From assembly GCF_900168295.1 (NCBI RefSeq), contig NZ_FVZL01000016.1, positions 1 to 64,000 on the forward strand: a stretch of 64,000 bases of DNA, written 5' to 3'. Shown piece by piece: positions 18,842-27,833 of this stretch (positions are counted from its first letter, which is position 1; each line of letters begins with the position of its first letter). Both the position numbers and the translations under genes were made by a program. The notes below the pieces were generated by a model. The model did not search any database. It saw nothing but the letters and a program-made list of their open reading frames with translations, and was not told the DNA's origin. Origin of the DNA: Arthrobacter sp. P2b. GTDB lineage: Bacteria; Actinomycetota; Actinomycetes; Actinomycetales; Micrococcaceae.

Positions 18842-19999
18842 GTGAAGTGGGCAGAGGAGCCATCAGACTTGGCTTCGGATGACGCAATAGGAAATGTTGA
18901 GGCGCGAGCCAGCAATCCAGAATGGATTGAAAGTTTAGTTGTCACCCTGAGTGGAACGCTCGACGGCGGGCGTAGTGCCGCCAGACGGCAAAGTACCGTG
19001 CCTCTCGCCGTTTCATCCCCAGCCCCAGGTCTCTCGAACCATGATGGAGACGATGGCGACGTAAAAGTTCAATCCGTAGTGTCGACAGGCGCCTCGGCCG
19101 ACCCGGTCAAGGCTTACCTCAAGCAGATCGGCAAGGTCGCACTACTGGATGCCGAGCAGGAAGTGGACCTTGCCCTCCGGATCGAAGCCGGACTGTTTGC
19201 CGAAGAGAAGATCAAGGCCGATGAAGGCTCGATGAACCGGAGATACAAGCGTGAGCTTGAATTCATCATTCACGACGGAAAGCGTGCCAAAACTCGCCTC
19301 CTCGAGGCCAACCTCCGTCTCGTCGTTTCGGTGGCCAAACACTACACCGGCCGCGGGATGCTGTTTTTAGACCTGATTCAAGAAGGCAACCTAGGCCTAA
19401 TCCGTGCGGTGGAGAAGTTCGACTGCACTAAGGGTTTCAAGTTCTCCACCTATGCAACATGGTGGATCCGCCAATCCATCACACGCGCGATCGCTGACCA
19501 AGCACGCACCATCCGCATACCTGTTCATATGGTTGAGGTCATTAACAAGCTGACCCGTCTACAGCGGCAGATGCTGCAGGATCTGGGCCGCGAACCAACG
19601 CCCAAAGAGCTGGCACTGGAACTGGACATGACACCCGAAAAGGTGGTCGAAGTCCAGAAATACGGCCATGAGCCGTTCTCGCTAAACATCATCATCGACG
19701 AGCAGGAAACCGAGTTGGGAGACATTATTGAAGATCCTGATGCGGTCGTTCCTGTTGACGCTGTGAGCTTCATCCTGCTGCAGGAGCAACTGCACGATGT
19801 GCTCGATACCCTCTCAGAGCGCGAGGCGGGCGTGATTGCCATGCGGTTCGGTCTAACCGACGGACAGCCTAAGACTTTAGACGAAATCGGCAAACTCTAC
19901 GGCGTAACACGAGAACGTATACGACAAGTTGAAAAGTTAACCTTGGACAAGTTACGTGACCCGTCGAGGACAGCAATCCTACGCGATTATACGGACTGA
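18842..19999 (+). CDS. RpoD/HrdB-like sigma-70 factor at the end of an R-M operon
   Basis: RNA polymerase sigma factor of the principal (group 1/2) type. Region 1.2 starts at DPVKAYLKQIGKVALLDAEQ (87-106), region 2 includes LLFLD-like LDLIQEGNLGLIRAVEKFD and FSTYATWWIRQSIT (177-214), region 3 has IPVHMVEVINKL, and region 4 has LTDGQPKTLDEIGKLYGVTR plus ERIRQVE (338-364). The N-terminal 85 residues are unlike the usual basic region 1.1. The region 3.2 finger is altered (FSLNIIIDEQETELGDIIED). The residues after the recognition helix (KLTLDKLRDPSRTAILRDYTD at 365-385) differ from the common SKTMSKLRHPSR form. AGGGGG lies before the GTG start, 8 bases after the HNH stop. It is unlikely to be the housekeeping sigma factor, which normally sits elsewhere. 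Confidence 0.9.
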   Translation: MKWAEEPSDLASDDAIGNVEARASNPEWIESLVVTLSGTLDGGRSAARRQSTVPLAVSSPAPGLSNHDGDDGDVKVQSVVSTGASADPVKAYLKQIGKVALLDAEQEVDLALRIEAGLFAEEKIKADEGSMNRRYKRELEFIIHDGKRAKTRLLEANLRLVVSVAKHYTGRGMLFLDLIQEGNLGLIRAVEKFDCTKGFKFSTYATWWIRQSITRAIADQARTIRIPVHMVEVINKLTRLQRQMLQDLGREPTPKELALELDMTPEKVVEVQKYGHEPFSLNIIIDEQETELGDIIEDPDAVVPVDAVSFILLQEQLHDVLDTLSEREAGVIAMRFGLTDGQPKTLDEIGKLYGVTRERIRQVEKLTLDKLRDPSRTAILRDYTD

Positions 20000-20147
20000 C
20001 CGCGGCCGCGATAAGTACTGGCTGCCGACGTCGTCCGCGCTGGAGGCCAATTTGGATTTCTCTTGGCAGGTAGACGACGAGTGTCTTAGCAGGTACTTGC
20101 AGAAGCGCGCCACGCGAAGGTGATGTCCGGCTGCCCTTAATGAGGTA

Positions 20148-20927
20148 CTACAACCTTCTTTGCCGGAACATCGGGAACGACTCCCGCGCCCGGTCCACGG
20201 TCTCCAGCGACACCTCCGCCGCCCGCACACCGGGCACCAGACCAAGGTCAGCCTCCACAACCCCCATCGGGTCCACCAACACACTTCTCCCCACGGAGAC
20301 CGGCGGTGCCTGGCACACCCCCGCCACGTACACGCTGTTCTCGATCGCCCGGGCAGCGTTCAGCGCCAGCCACTGCTCCGTCTTCTGCTCGCCTGGCACC
20401 CAGGACGAGCAAACCAGCAGGACCTGCGCGTCGGCGTCGGCCAGTGACCTGGCCAGCTCCGGGAACCGCAGGTCGTAGCAGGTCATCAGCCCGAACCGAA
20501 CTCCCCCGCACTCAAACACCACCGGGGCGGTGGACGGGCCGGGCTTGATAAACGTCGACTCCCCGAAGCCCTGCGCGTCGAACAGGTGGATCTTCCGGTA
20601 GAACGCCAGCAGACCGCCGTCGGGCCCGAACGCCACCAGCGTGTTGTACGCTCTGCCCGGCTCGTCCGAGGTTTCCACCACGCCCGCCACCAGCGCGATG
20701 CGGTGGCGGCGGGCAATATCGGCGAGCTCCTGGCAGACGGGCCCGTCCAGCGGCTCGGCCACCGCGGGGAACGTTGCGTCCACCTTCTTCTTCTCGTAGG
20801 TGGCGTACTCAGGAAAGGCGACCAGCGCGGACCCGTCGCGCGCTGCCTTGGCGGCGAAGCGGTCGATCCCGGCGAGGTTAGCCCGGATGTCGGCGCCCGA
20901 CTCCAGCTGCCCCAGCGCTATCCTCAC
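20148..20927 (-). CDS. Carbon-nitrogen hydrolase (nitrilase family)
   Basis: Cytoplasmic amidase or nitrilase. The catalytic triad is E40 (FPEYAT), K112 (FYRKIHLF) and C150 (LMTCYDLRFPE), in a 259-residue single-domain protein of usual length. I moved the start to the GTG at 20927, which has GGAGGG nine bases upstream; an upstream ATG at 20972 has none. It is the last gene of a three-gene operon with an APC permease and a second nitrilase homologue, 48 bases after the permease. Exact substrate unknown; omega-amidase or N-carbamoyl amine hydrolase are reasonable guesses. Confidence 0.88.
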   Translation of the reverse strand: MRIALGQLESGADIRANLAGIDRFAAKAARDGSALVAFPEYATYEKKKVDATFPAVAEPLDGPVCQELADIARRHRIALVAGVVETSDEPGRAYNTLVAFGPDGGLLAFYRKIHLFDAQGFGESTFIKPGPSTAPVVFECGGVRFGLMTCYDLRFPELARSLADADAQVLLVCSSWVPGEQKTEQWLALNAARAIENSVYVAGVCQAPPVSVGRSVLVDPMGVVEADLGLVPGVRAAEVSLETVDRARESFPMFRQRRL

Positions 20928-20975
20928 GGCTGCTCCCTCCCTCGGCCGAACGGCCACGCTACAAACTGACAAGTG

Positions 20976-22325
20976 TCAGGCGGCTGCCTCGACCGTCGCC
21001 TTCTCCGTGGCCGTCATCTCCGGCGGCGAGGCCTTGAAGCCGCGCGTAATCAGGGCCAGAACCACCACGCCCAGCACCAGCCAGGACACACCCAGCGTAA
21101 TGGCGTTGCTGTCCAGCCGGGAGAGCAGGTAGGCACAGATGACGGCGCCGATCACCGGGACCACCACGTAGGACACCGGGTTCAGCTGCTGCCCGGCCCG
21201 GCGCTGGCGCACATAGTGGAACACCACCGCGGCGTTCACCAGCGTGAAGGCGGTGAAGGCACCGAAGTTGATGAACGAGGTCGACGTGGCCACGTCCAGG
21301 AAGATCGCGATCAGGCCCACAATGCCGGTGACCACCAGGTTCGCCACCGGGGTGTGGAACTTCTCGCTCAGCCGGCCGAACACGGCCTTGGGCAGGACGG
21401 AGTCGCGGCCCATCGCGTACAGCAGGCGGGAGGCGCTGGCCTGCGCGGCGAGGCCGGAGGCGAACTGCGCCACCACCAGACCGGCCAGGAACACGGCGCC
21501 GAAAAGCTGCCCGCCGATCTGCAGGGCGATGGAGCTGGCCGCGGAGGCCGAGTCCTCGAACACGCCGCCGGGGTGGACCAGTTGCGTCACGTAGGACACC
21601 GCCACGAAGATGCTGCCGCCGATCAGGGCCACGAGCATGATGGCGCGCGGCACCGTGCGGCGCGGGTTGATGGTTTCCTCGGTGAGGGTGGTGACGGCGT
21701 CGAACCCCAGGAACGAGTATGCGGCGATGGCCGCGCCGGCGGAGATGGTGGCGAAGCTGGCGGTGTCGTTGAAGAACGGCTGCCCGCTGGCCAGTCCCCC
21801 GGCGCCGTTGGCGGACACCACGCTGCCGATGGCCAGCGCCACGAAGAACACGAGAACCAGCAGCTGGAACGCCATCAGCACGTAGTTGGCCTTGTCCGCC
21901 ACCTTGATGCCCAGGATGTTCAGCAGCGTGGTGATGACGATGAAGCCCACGATCCAGACGCCGACGGGGATGCCGGGGAACTGGGCGCTCAGGTAGGAGC
22001 CGCCGATCAGCCAGATGACCATGGGCAGGAAGAGGTAGTCGAGCAGCACGGCCCAGCCCACCAGGAACCCGACGCGGGGATCGATGGAGCGGCGGACGTA
22101 GGTGTAGGCGGAGCCGGCCACGGGGTAGGCGATGGCCATCCGGCCGTAGCTGTGCGCGGTGAACAGCATGGCCACAAGCGCCACGAGGTACGCGGCGGAC
22201 GCGGCGCCGCCGGTGGTTTCGGCGATGATGCCGAAGATCCCCAAGACGATGATCGGGGTCAGGTACGCCAGCCCGAACAGGACCAGCGAGGGCAGCTTCA
22301 GCGTGCGGGTGAGGGTGGTTGTCAC
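20976..22325 (-). CDS. APC-superfamily amino acid/polyamine permease
   Basis: Integral membrane transporter with about 12 hydrophobic segments. It begins LPSLVLFGLAYLTPIIVLGI, and the conserved APC segments SYGRMAIAYPVAGSAYTYVR and SFLGFDAVTTLTEETINP are present. This subgroup includes putrescine importers. The gene lies between two nitrilase-family genes (9 bases after one, 48 before the other), so the imported compound is probably the substrate of those enzymes or its product. The ATG at 22325 fits the family length (449 residues). Confidence 0.9.
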   Translation of the reverse strand: MTTTLTRTLKLPSLVLFGLAYLTPIIVLGIFGIIAETTGGAASAAYLVALVAMLFTAHSYGRMAIAYPVAGSAYTYVRRSIDPRVGFLVGWAVLLDYLFLPMVIWLIGGSYLSAQFPGIPVGVWIVGFIVITTLLNILGIKVADKANYVLMAFQLLVLVFFVALAIGSVVSANGAGGLASGQPFFNDTASFATISAGAAIAAYSFLGFDAVTTLTEETINPRRTVPRAIMLVALIGGSIFVAVSYVTQLVHPGGVFEDSASAASSIALQIGGQLFGAVFLAGLVVAQFASGLAAQASASRLLYAMGRDSVLPKAVFGRLSEKFHTPVANLVVTGIVGLIAIFLDVATSTSFINFGAFTAFTLVNAAVVFHYVRQRRAGQQLNPVSYVVVPVIGAVICAYLLSRLDSNAITLGVSWLVLGVVVLALITRGFKASPPEMTATEKATVEAAA

Positions 22326-22334
22326 GGTGTTTCC

Positions 22335-23213
22335 TTAGGGCTTGTAGGACGGCGGTGTCCAGGTGGCCGGGTTGATCCGGCCTTGGTAGACGGAAAGTTC
22401 GACGGCGGGCTCCCCCTCGCGGAACTGCGACCAGGGGCGGTTGAGGTTCTCCGTGCCGTGCGTGCGGACGCGGTCGACGGCGGCAAGGTCCAGTTCCGCG
22501 GTGAGCAGCTGCGGTGCGTCGTCTGGTGCTTCGGTGAGGGTGTTGCCCTCCGGGTCCACGATGATGCTCTTGCCCTGGCCGGTGGGGCCGGCGCAGTTGA
22601 CGCTGACCATAAAGACCTGGTTCACGATGGCGTTTGCCTTGGCGAGGATCAGTTCCTGTTTGCGGTCCGGGGTGGTGGTTTTGACGACGTTGAGGATCAC
22701 GTCCGCCCCCATCCAGGCGAGCTGGCGGGACACCTCCGGGTACCAGGCGTCGTAGCAGATGTTCAGGCCCACCCTGCCGATGCCGGGCAGGTCCACGGTG
22801 GTGAACCGGTCACCGGGGTCGTACGGCTCGAACGGGCGCCAGGGGAAAATCTTCCGGTAGTAGCCGGCGAGCTCCCCGTCCGGGGACAGGACCAGCTGGG
22901 TGTTGAACAGCTGGCCTTCCGGGCCGCGTTCGCAGATGCTGCCCGGGACCAGCCAGATGTTGAGGTCTTTCGCGAGCTGTTGGAGCTCTTTGACTCTTGG
23001 CCCGTCCAGTGGCTCGGCACTTCCCTGGAGCATTTCGGTGCGCTGCTGGTCCGGGTCTTCATCGCCGAAGAGATGGAGCTCCGGGAAGACGACCAGTTTG
23101 CTGTGCGGCTGGGCTTGGAGGGCTTCTTTGACCTCGTCGGCGAAGGCCGAGACGGGTTCGCCGATGAGCCGCGGCCGGGCCTGGGCAGCGATGAGGGGAA
23201 GGATGCGTTGCAT
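22335..23213 (-). CDS. Carbon-nitrogen hydrolase, amidase-like
   Basis: Second nitrilase-family enzyme of the operon, and its first gene. The triad is E45 (FPELHLFG), K121 (YYRKIFPW) and C153 (LNICYDAWYPE). It is 292 residues long, and the tail (INPATWTPPSYKP) is typical of the aliphatic-amidase-like branch. It is more distantly related to the other hydrolase at 20148-20927 than recent duplicates would be, so the two probably handle successive or different substrates. Divergent to a GntR regulator across 74 bases. Confidence 0.88.
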   Translation of the reverse strand: MQRILPLIAAQARPRLIGEPVSAFADEVKEALQAQPHSKLVVFPELHLFGDEDPDQQRTEMLQGSAEPLDGPRVKELQQLAKDLNIWLVPGSICERGPEGQLFNTQLVLSPDGELAGYYRKIFPWRPFEPYDPGDRFTTVDLPGIGRVGLNICYDAWYPEVSRQLAWMGADVILNVVKTTTPDRKQELILAKANAIVNQVFMVSVNCAGPTGQGKSIIVDPEGNTLTEAPDDAPQLLTAELDLAAVDRVRTHGTENLNRPWSQFREGEPAVELSVYQGRINPATWTPPSYKP

Positions 23214-23249
23214 GGGTTATCTCCGCGTTGGGGTGTGATCCGGGTTATA

Positions 23250-23268
23250 TTAGATCAGAATGAACCAA
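23250..23268. promoter_or_regulatory. Candidate operator between nitrilase operon and GntR gene
   Basis: The 19-base imperfect inverted repeat TTAGATCAGAATGAACCAA lies in the only 74 bases separating the divergent genes. Half-sites TTAGATC and GAACCAA pair at five of seven positions around a five-base centre. Size and location fit a FadR/GntR-type operator that could control both directions. No experimental support. Confidence 0.4.
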
Positions 23269-23287
23269 TAAAGGAAAGGGGGGCGGT

Positions 23288-24058
23288 GTGCGCCGTAAGG
23301 TAGCGGATATGACCCGTCAGCTGGAGGAAACCGCCGAGCCCTCACCCATCGGTGCAGATCGGATGCCCGGAACGGACCGGCGCACCGCGATCGATGCCGT
23401 CCGGCTCCGGATCGGCATGGCCATTTCGCTGGGGCTGTTGAAGCCGGGCGAGCGGTTGCCCGACCAGGAGGACGTGGCGCTGGGTCTTTCCGTCAGCCCG
23501 ATCACGGCCCGCCGCGCGCTGGCCAGCTTGGCGGAGCAGGGCGTGGTGGTGCGCCGGCGCGGCCGGGCCGGGGGAACGTTTGTGGCGGATTCGCCGCCTT
23601 CGGATGTTTTGGCGGAACTTTCGGCCTCTCCCGCCGAGTCCCAGGCTGTGAATCGTTTGGTGGACCGGCGGCTGCTGTTCGAATGCGCAGTGACGCACTA
23701 CGCCGCCCTTAACGCCACTCCTTCACAGCTGGATGAGCTGGAGCGGCTGACCCGGGACATGGCTGAGGCCACGGACTGGTCCGTGTATCACCAGGCCGAT
23801 GAGCGGTTCCATCAGTTGGTGGGAACGGCGTCAGGGATGGGCACCGCCGTAGAGGTCTATCACGAGACCCTCGCCGAGCTCTACGACTACTTCATCCCCT
23901 ACCCCATCGAGAAGCTGCTCAAGTCGAACCACGACCACATCGCGCTCGTGGCGGCACTGCGTGCCGGGGACATCCAAGAAGCGGTGGAGGTTTCGAGAAA
24001 GCACGTGGACATTCTGCACCGGACGATGTTTATGGGGCTGGCGCAGAGCGGAGTCTAG
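23288..24058 (+). CDS. GntR/FadR-type regulator with FCD domain
   Basis: Transcription factor. A winged helix (residues about 35-95: DQEDVALGLSVSPITARRAL then GGTFVAD) is followed by an all-helical FCD ligand domain (about 120-250) with metal-binding-type positions (ERFHQLVG; NHDHIALVAALRAGD). It is divergent to the permease/nitrilase operon and most likely represses that operon until the imported compound binds. The GTG at 23288 has AAAGGAAAGGGG upstream; an ATG at 23309 is an alternative start. Confidence 0.88.
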   Translation: MRRKVADMTRQLEETAEPSPIGADRMPGTDRRTAIDAVRLRIGMAISLGLLKPGERLPDQEDVALGLSVSPITARRALASLAEQGVVVRRRGRAGGTFVADSPPSDVLAELSASPAESQAVNRLVDRRLLFECAVTHYAALNATPSQLDELERLTRDMAEATDWSVYHQADERFHQLVGTASGMGTAVEVYHETLAELYDYFIPYPIEKLLKSNHDHIALVAALRAGDIQEAVEVSRKHVDILHRTMFMGLAQSGV

Positions 24059-24293
24059 ACCACAGTAGCTGACTACATACTTGCTACCCATTACTTTCCT
24101 GATCCTGCGTCCGAAACAACCGGCACCGGGGGCGTCGCTCTGTGTAAAGGCGATCGCGCTGCCGATGATACTGAACGTGGGCTTCCTCTTCATGCACAGC
24201 ACACATCCCAGGCAGGCCGGAACCTTCTGAAGCACAGTCAGTGAAGGGTCTAAGAAATACTGTGCCGTGGACTTGCCTTCGACTTTCTGCGTT

Positions 24294-24962
24294 TCAGCCC
24301 CCGGAACTAAGCTCCAAGACGGCGCCGACTACGAGTACTACAACACCTCCAACTACTGTGATCAGGAGTGTGATGGCGTGGTCCCCCCACCTCCTGCTGA
24401 GCCACGACTTGTTGCTCTTAGAATCCTTGGTTCCCGTTTTAGTTATCGAACCCTTCGGGCTGGGGTTGGATGCTTTCGAGGCGCCCACGTCGTTGGACTG
24501 CAGACTCAGCGGCTCATGAACAATCTCCGCCTCAGGCGCTATCCGGCGAATGTCTTTGGATGTCGTCAGACTCTCCATCAAGTCATGGCTCAACTTCTCA
24601 ACTTCGATTCGGTTGCTCCCACTAACCCCTACCCTGAAGTCCGGGCGGCCCTCTTTGCCGAACCAACCTCTGAGCGCCAGCAACTCAATGCCACCGTCTC
24701 GACAAAAAGCGAAGAGATCAACAACCAGCGGTACCGCATGATTCAACTTGAAGGCTTCCCGAAGCTCGGATAAAGAATCTCGCTCAAACGACCGGTTATC
24801 GGAAGTATCCCCCTGGACCCTCCACGATGTATCCAGGCGACGACCCTCACGGGACACCTTCAGGGTGGTCCCCCACACTGTCTCCAGCAAGTCCCAAAGG
24901 TCACCAACATCCGTCCCCTCGCGGGGCCGAATCTCAATATCTCGGCTAAATCGGTCGGCCAC
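24294..24962 (-). CDS. Unknown protein with one C-terminal TM segment
   Basis: No family recognised. The N-terminal 150 residues look like a folded alpha/beta domain (GDLWDLLETVWGTTLKVSRE; VVDLFAFCRDGGIELLALRG). A Ser/Lys-rich linker follows, then one hydrophobic segment near the end (ITLLITVVGGVVVLVVGAVL) preceded by basic residues. This is a tail-anchored layout with a cytosolic head. I chose the GTG at 24962, preceded by AGAAGGAAG; the frame is open to 25061. First gene of the second accessory block, on low-GC DNA. Confidence 0.6.
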   Translation of the reverse strand: MADRFSRDIEIRPREGTDVGDLWDLLETVWGTTLKVSREGRRLDTSWRVQGDTSDNRSFERDSLSELREAFKLNHAVPLVVDLFAFCRDGGIELLALRGWFGKEGRPDFRVGVSGSNRIEVEKLSHDLMESLTTSKDIRRIAPEAEIVHEPLSLQSNDVGASKASNPSPKGSITKTGTKDSKSNKSWLSRRWGDHAITLLITVVGGVVVLVVGAVLELSSGG

Positions 24963-25284
24963 GATAACTTCCTTCTCATGTCTCTGGGTAAGACTACGGT
25001 GCCGCAGTTTGATTGTCCTCTGACGCAACTGGCGCTGTTGCTGACTACTCTGCGCCAACAACAGATGAGTCCGTAGGCACTAGCAGGCCAAGCCACACCA
25101 TCGTTGGTTCGTTCGGACTCCTCTAATGCACATTTCAGTTGGCTCCGAGTGTGTCTCTCGAACAAGCAGGGCACCGCCGGATGCAATAGCGGTGCCCTGC
25201 CACCCCGGCAATGGACGAAGGATCATTCCTCAATATCGCGCCGAGAAGTTGTCTACATTCCTTGTCGAAGAATCCATAACCGCC

Positions 25285-26520
25285 TCAGTGTTCGATACTG
25301 GATTGCACTGACCTTCGAATGTCATCCAGGGCCGTCGCCACTCGCACTCGCACTTGATTCCATGCCCCAGCCCAATCAGTCGTCACCGGAGGGAGGCCAA
25401 ACCGCCCACGCGCTGCGATCGCCGCAGCCCGAGAATCCAAGCCACTGTGCTGCCGCTCGTTCCGCAGGACTCGCGCATCCCGAATCACCTTGAGTGCCGC
25501 AATCGCCTCACTCCTCGCAGGTTCGTCAAGAGACTGATTGAACCATGCCGTAAGGCGATTTAGCGTTCCGACCACCTCTTTACCATCGACGAGTTCGACT
25601 TTTGGAATTTTAAACTGATCAACCACAGTGAAAAGGGCCGTCATGCGCGTGTCGTAATCTGATCGACTGACAGCAGGAAGCCCGAGCAAACTAGCTGACT
25701 CAAGATCCGGCGCGGTCACCAGGCGAGTGCCATTGGTCCATTTGGGATGCGTCAATAAAACGTGAGTTAAGTAGTCCAAGGTTTGTACAAGTGTTAGTGG
25801 GGAAACAAGCTCCTCCGGCTTGTGGAACGCAAGAGCTTTCCCGTTGACTACATCCAAGTACTGTGCGCTATCAGCAACCTCGATATACGACCTGAGCCAG
25901 GCACCACTCTTGGCAATAAGATCGTCCCCCTCGACTTGGATTGGAGTGAACTCCTGTCGAAGGACAGACGTTGTAAGCCTGTCGGAGAATTCGAAGGGCT
26001 TTGCCATATGCGTACTCCGAAGATGCTTCGTAAAGTTCTTCAGCGGGTGCTTGCCTTCAATTACCTCCATGGGTTTTGGCTCTAGTTCCGCATCCGCCAG
26101 GGCGATCTGTTGGACTACATTGACTAAGTCATCGGCCGTTGCTCGACCAGAGGTTTCGCGCCCTAAAGCGTGCAGGCCCGCAATAGTCAAACCCACGTGC
26201 ACATTCAGTTGCGGTGGCAAACCTTCCACCGACCCTCCCCACCAAACGAGACCGTAGCTCGCCATGTTGGAGCGTCCGGTTGCTACCTTGGGAAGAGACT
26301 GCAGAACCTCGAAAGCATCTGTCACCTCGGGGTGAGTTTCGTACACTTTTCTAGAGACGAAATCCCAGGTCGGCCACGCGGGCTCAATATTGAAGTTTTC
26401 AGCGTTGTAAACGGGCTTCCAAATCGCGCTCAAAAGAGCAAGTTGAACGGGCTCAAGCGTCATTTTCAGAACGTTGTCGCTAACGTCGACGACTCCTGTG
26501 TCTACTTCCAATTCTGTCAT
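25285..26520 (-). CDS. Hypothetical protein, 411 residues
   Basis: No recognised family. It is predicted soluble, mostly helical, with no signal peptide or membrane segment. Segments such as VQLALLSAIWKPVY and SMTPL-like repeats are absent from families I know. The C-terminal part (ALKVIRDARVLRNERQHSG) has an Arg/His-rich helix that could suggest a HEPN-like RNRxxxH context, since RNERQH is Rx4H, but the rest does not clearly support this. The ATG at 26520 is the only good start. It is separated from neighbours on both sides by more than 250 bases. Codon use is plausible for a real gene. Confidence 0.6.
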   Translation of the reverse strand: MTELEVDTGVVDVSDNVLKMTLEPVQLALLSAIWKPVYNAENFNIEPAWPTWDFVSRKVYETHPEVTDAFEVLQSLPKVATGRSNMASYGLVWWGGSVEGLPPQLNVHVGLTIAGLHALGRETSGRATADDLVNVVQQIALADAELEPKPMEVIEGKHPLKNFTKHLRSTHMAKPFEFSDRLTTSVLRQEFTPIQVEGDDLIAKSGAWLRSYIEVADSAQYLDVVNGKALAFHKPEELVSPLTLVQTLDYLTHVLLTHPKWTNGTRLVTAPDLESASLLGLPAVSRSDYDTRMTALFTVVDQFKIPKVELVDGKEVVGTLNRLTAWFNQSLDEPARSEAIAALKVIRDARVLRNERQHSGLDSRAAAIAARGRFGLPPVTTDWAGAWNQVRVRVATALDDIRRSVQSSIEH

Positions 26521-26754
26521 TGTTACCCTTCCGTTTAGATGACGACGTATAGGGGATCAAGTTTTGCACGGCCCAATGTAAACATCCCTAACGCGACCCT
26601 TCGCACTGCGTTTGTGTCGCGGAGCCCGGAAATGGATGAAGCACAGTGCACATTCAGCAGGTGGCGACGTTTAGCTGTTGGGGTTAGAAAGTCATCGCAC
26701 AGCAGTAAGGAACGCAACGGATGGCGATGGCTTGCTTGTTAGGTCAGGGGACAC

Positions 26755-26776
26755 AAACCTGCACGAACAGAAAGAA
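26755..26776 (+). repeat. 22-base repeat, copy A
   Basis: AAACCTGCACGAACAGAAAG and two further bases. It recurs with one mismatch at 27809-27830. Each copy lies just past the 3' end of one of the two paralogous membrane-protein genes, so the pair arose by tandem duplication that included downstream DNA. Confidence 0.7.
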
Positions 26777-26790
26777 CAAGCATTCATCGC

Positions 26791-27728
26791 CTAAGACATC
26801 TTGGGTGATGGAGGCACCTTCTCGTAGGGATACTCTGGGTCTATCAAATCCCACATAGGACGTTGAGGATGACCATGCCTCTTGAGTACATTCATCATGA
26901 CCCTGTACTCGTGCAGGTATGGCAACCAGTGCTTTCTCTTGTGTAGGTCCCTTTCAATGACATCCGCTGATTTCCAAAGCCAATAAAATTCAAGCACGTT
27001 GCCAGACAGGTCGAGGGGCGATAGGTCTCGCTGGTGGATTGGCAGGTCGGTCCTTGGGTGCGAGGAGTTCTTGCTGCGTCGAGTTGGTGGCTTCTAATCC
27101 TTTCTGGCTCCACATTCTTGACCAGATCGTTCAAGCCCGAATCCCTAAGCCTGCCGAGGGCTACTTGCATATCCGAGCCAAGTGCTTCTGAGTAGGGTCC
27201 TATCCGATATAGTGCCTTGTTGATGGCATCCAGTTCATACCTGATCGTTGCAAGAACAGTGTCATTGTTCGGGGTGCGGATTAGAACCCCCGAGAAGTCC
27301 AGGTGGTCAGGATTTTTTTTGACTGGGTATCGAGCGATGACATGCAGCATGATGATGAGGTCGTTGATGCGACGCTGCACCTCATCCAGGTCCATGAACA
27401 CCAGTGAATAGATCTCGCGCTGCTTACGATGCCGAGGAATTGTGATGACCAGTAGGTTGAAAAAGTATGCGGTCAGGATAGCCAAACTCAAGTCGTACAG
27501 GATCGGACGGTCATCAGATTCAATCTTGAAGCCGAACTGGTTGCTGCCTATGACGGTAGTGACTACAAGGGTCAGTGCAGCAAGGGCGGCGACAACATGG
27601 ATGCCTGTGCTTTCCACCCATTTGAGAAATACCATAAAAATGGTTCGTCCCAGTTCCCGGGCGTAGTCCCCGATGTCCGGCAACAACTCCCGGATGATGT
27701 TCCACCACCTGACGATAACCTTCCTCAT
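26791..27728 (-). pseudogene. Two-TM membrane protein, frameshifted paralogue
   Basis: Homologue of the neighbour at 27834-28727. The first frame gives basic helices, two hydrophobic segments (HVVAALAALTLVVTTVIGSN; LSLAILTAYFFNLLVITIP) and a helical cytosolic part. After about RTPRTQ (near 27050) that frame turns into non-coding-like sequence. The next frame then carries the conserved end (NVLEFYWLWKSADVIERDLH to DPEYPYEKVPP), stopping at 26791. The paralogue's end, DPEYPYKEYPP, confirms where the protein should finish. Either a real inactivating one-base change or a sequencing error near 27050-27080. Function unknown. Confidence 0.65.
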
Positions 27729-27808
27729 GGCGAAACCCTACCTGTCAGAAGATCCAATACCTGTACGGTTCTGAAGGACTCGCTACGACTGCGGGAGTAT
27801 GAAGCGGT

Positions 27809-27830
27809 AAACCTGCACGAACAGAAGGAA
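27809..27830 (+). repeat. 22-base repeat, copy B
   Basis: Same sequence as at 26755-26776 with one mismatch (AAACCTGCACGAACAGAAGG). It lies immediately before the stop of the intact paralogue on the opposite strand. It marks the duplicated unit as roughly 1,050 bases long. Confidence 0.7.
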
Positions 27831-27833
27831 TGA

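Noticed and set aside
12708..19999. DISARM, BREX or Zorya system
   Set aside because: No DUF1998 (DrmB), PLD subunit, PglX/PglZ/BrxC or ZorA/B-like proteins; only the methyltransferase and helicase types overlap with DISARM.
20973..23303. A 776-codon open frame on the plus strand
   Set aside because: It is the antisense shadow of the nitrilase-permease-nitrilase operon in GC-rich DNA: low-complexity Gly/Asp/His/Arg composition, no motifs, and the minus strand carries complete catalytic triads and membrane segments.
23831..24235. A 134-codon minus-strand gene
   Set aside because: Most of it is antisense to the FCD domain of the GntR regulator; the remaining 60 codons have no start or ribosome site.
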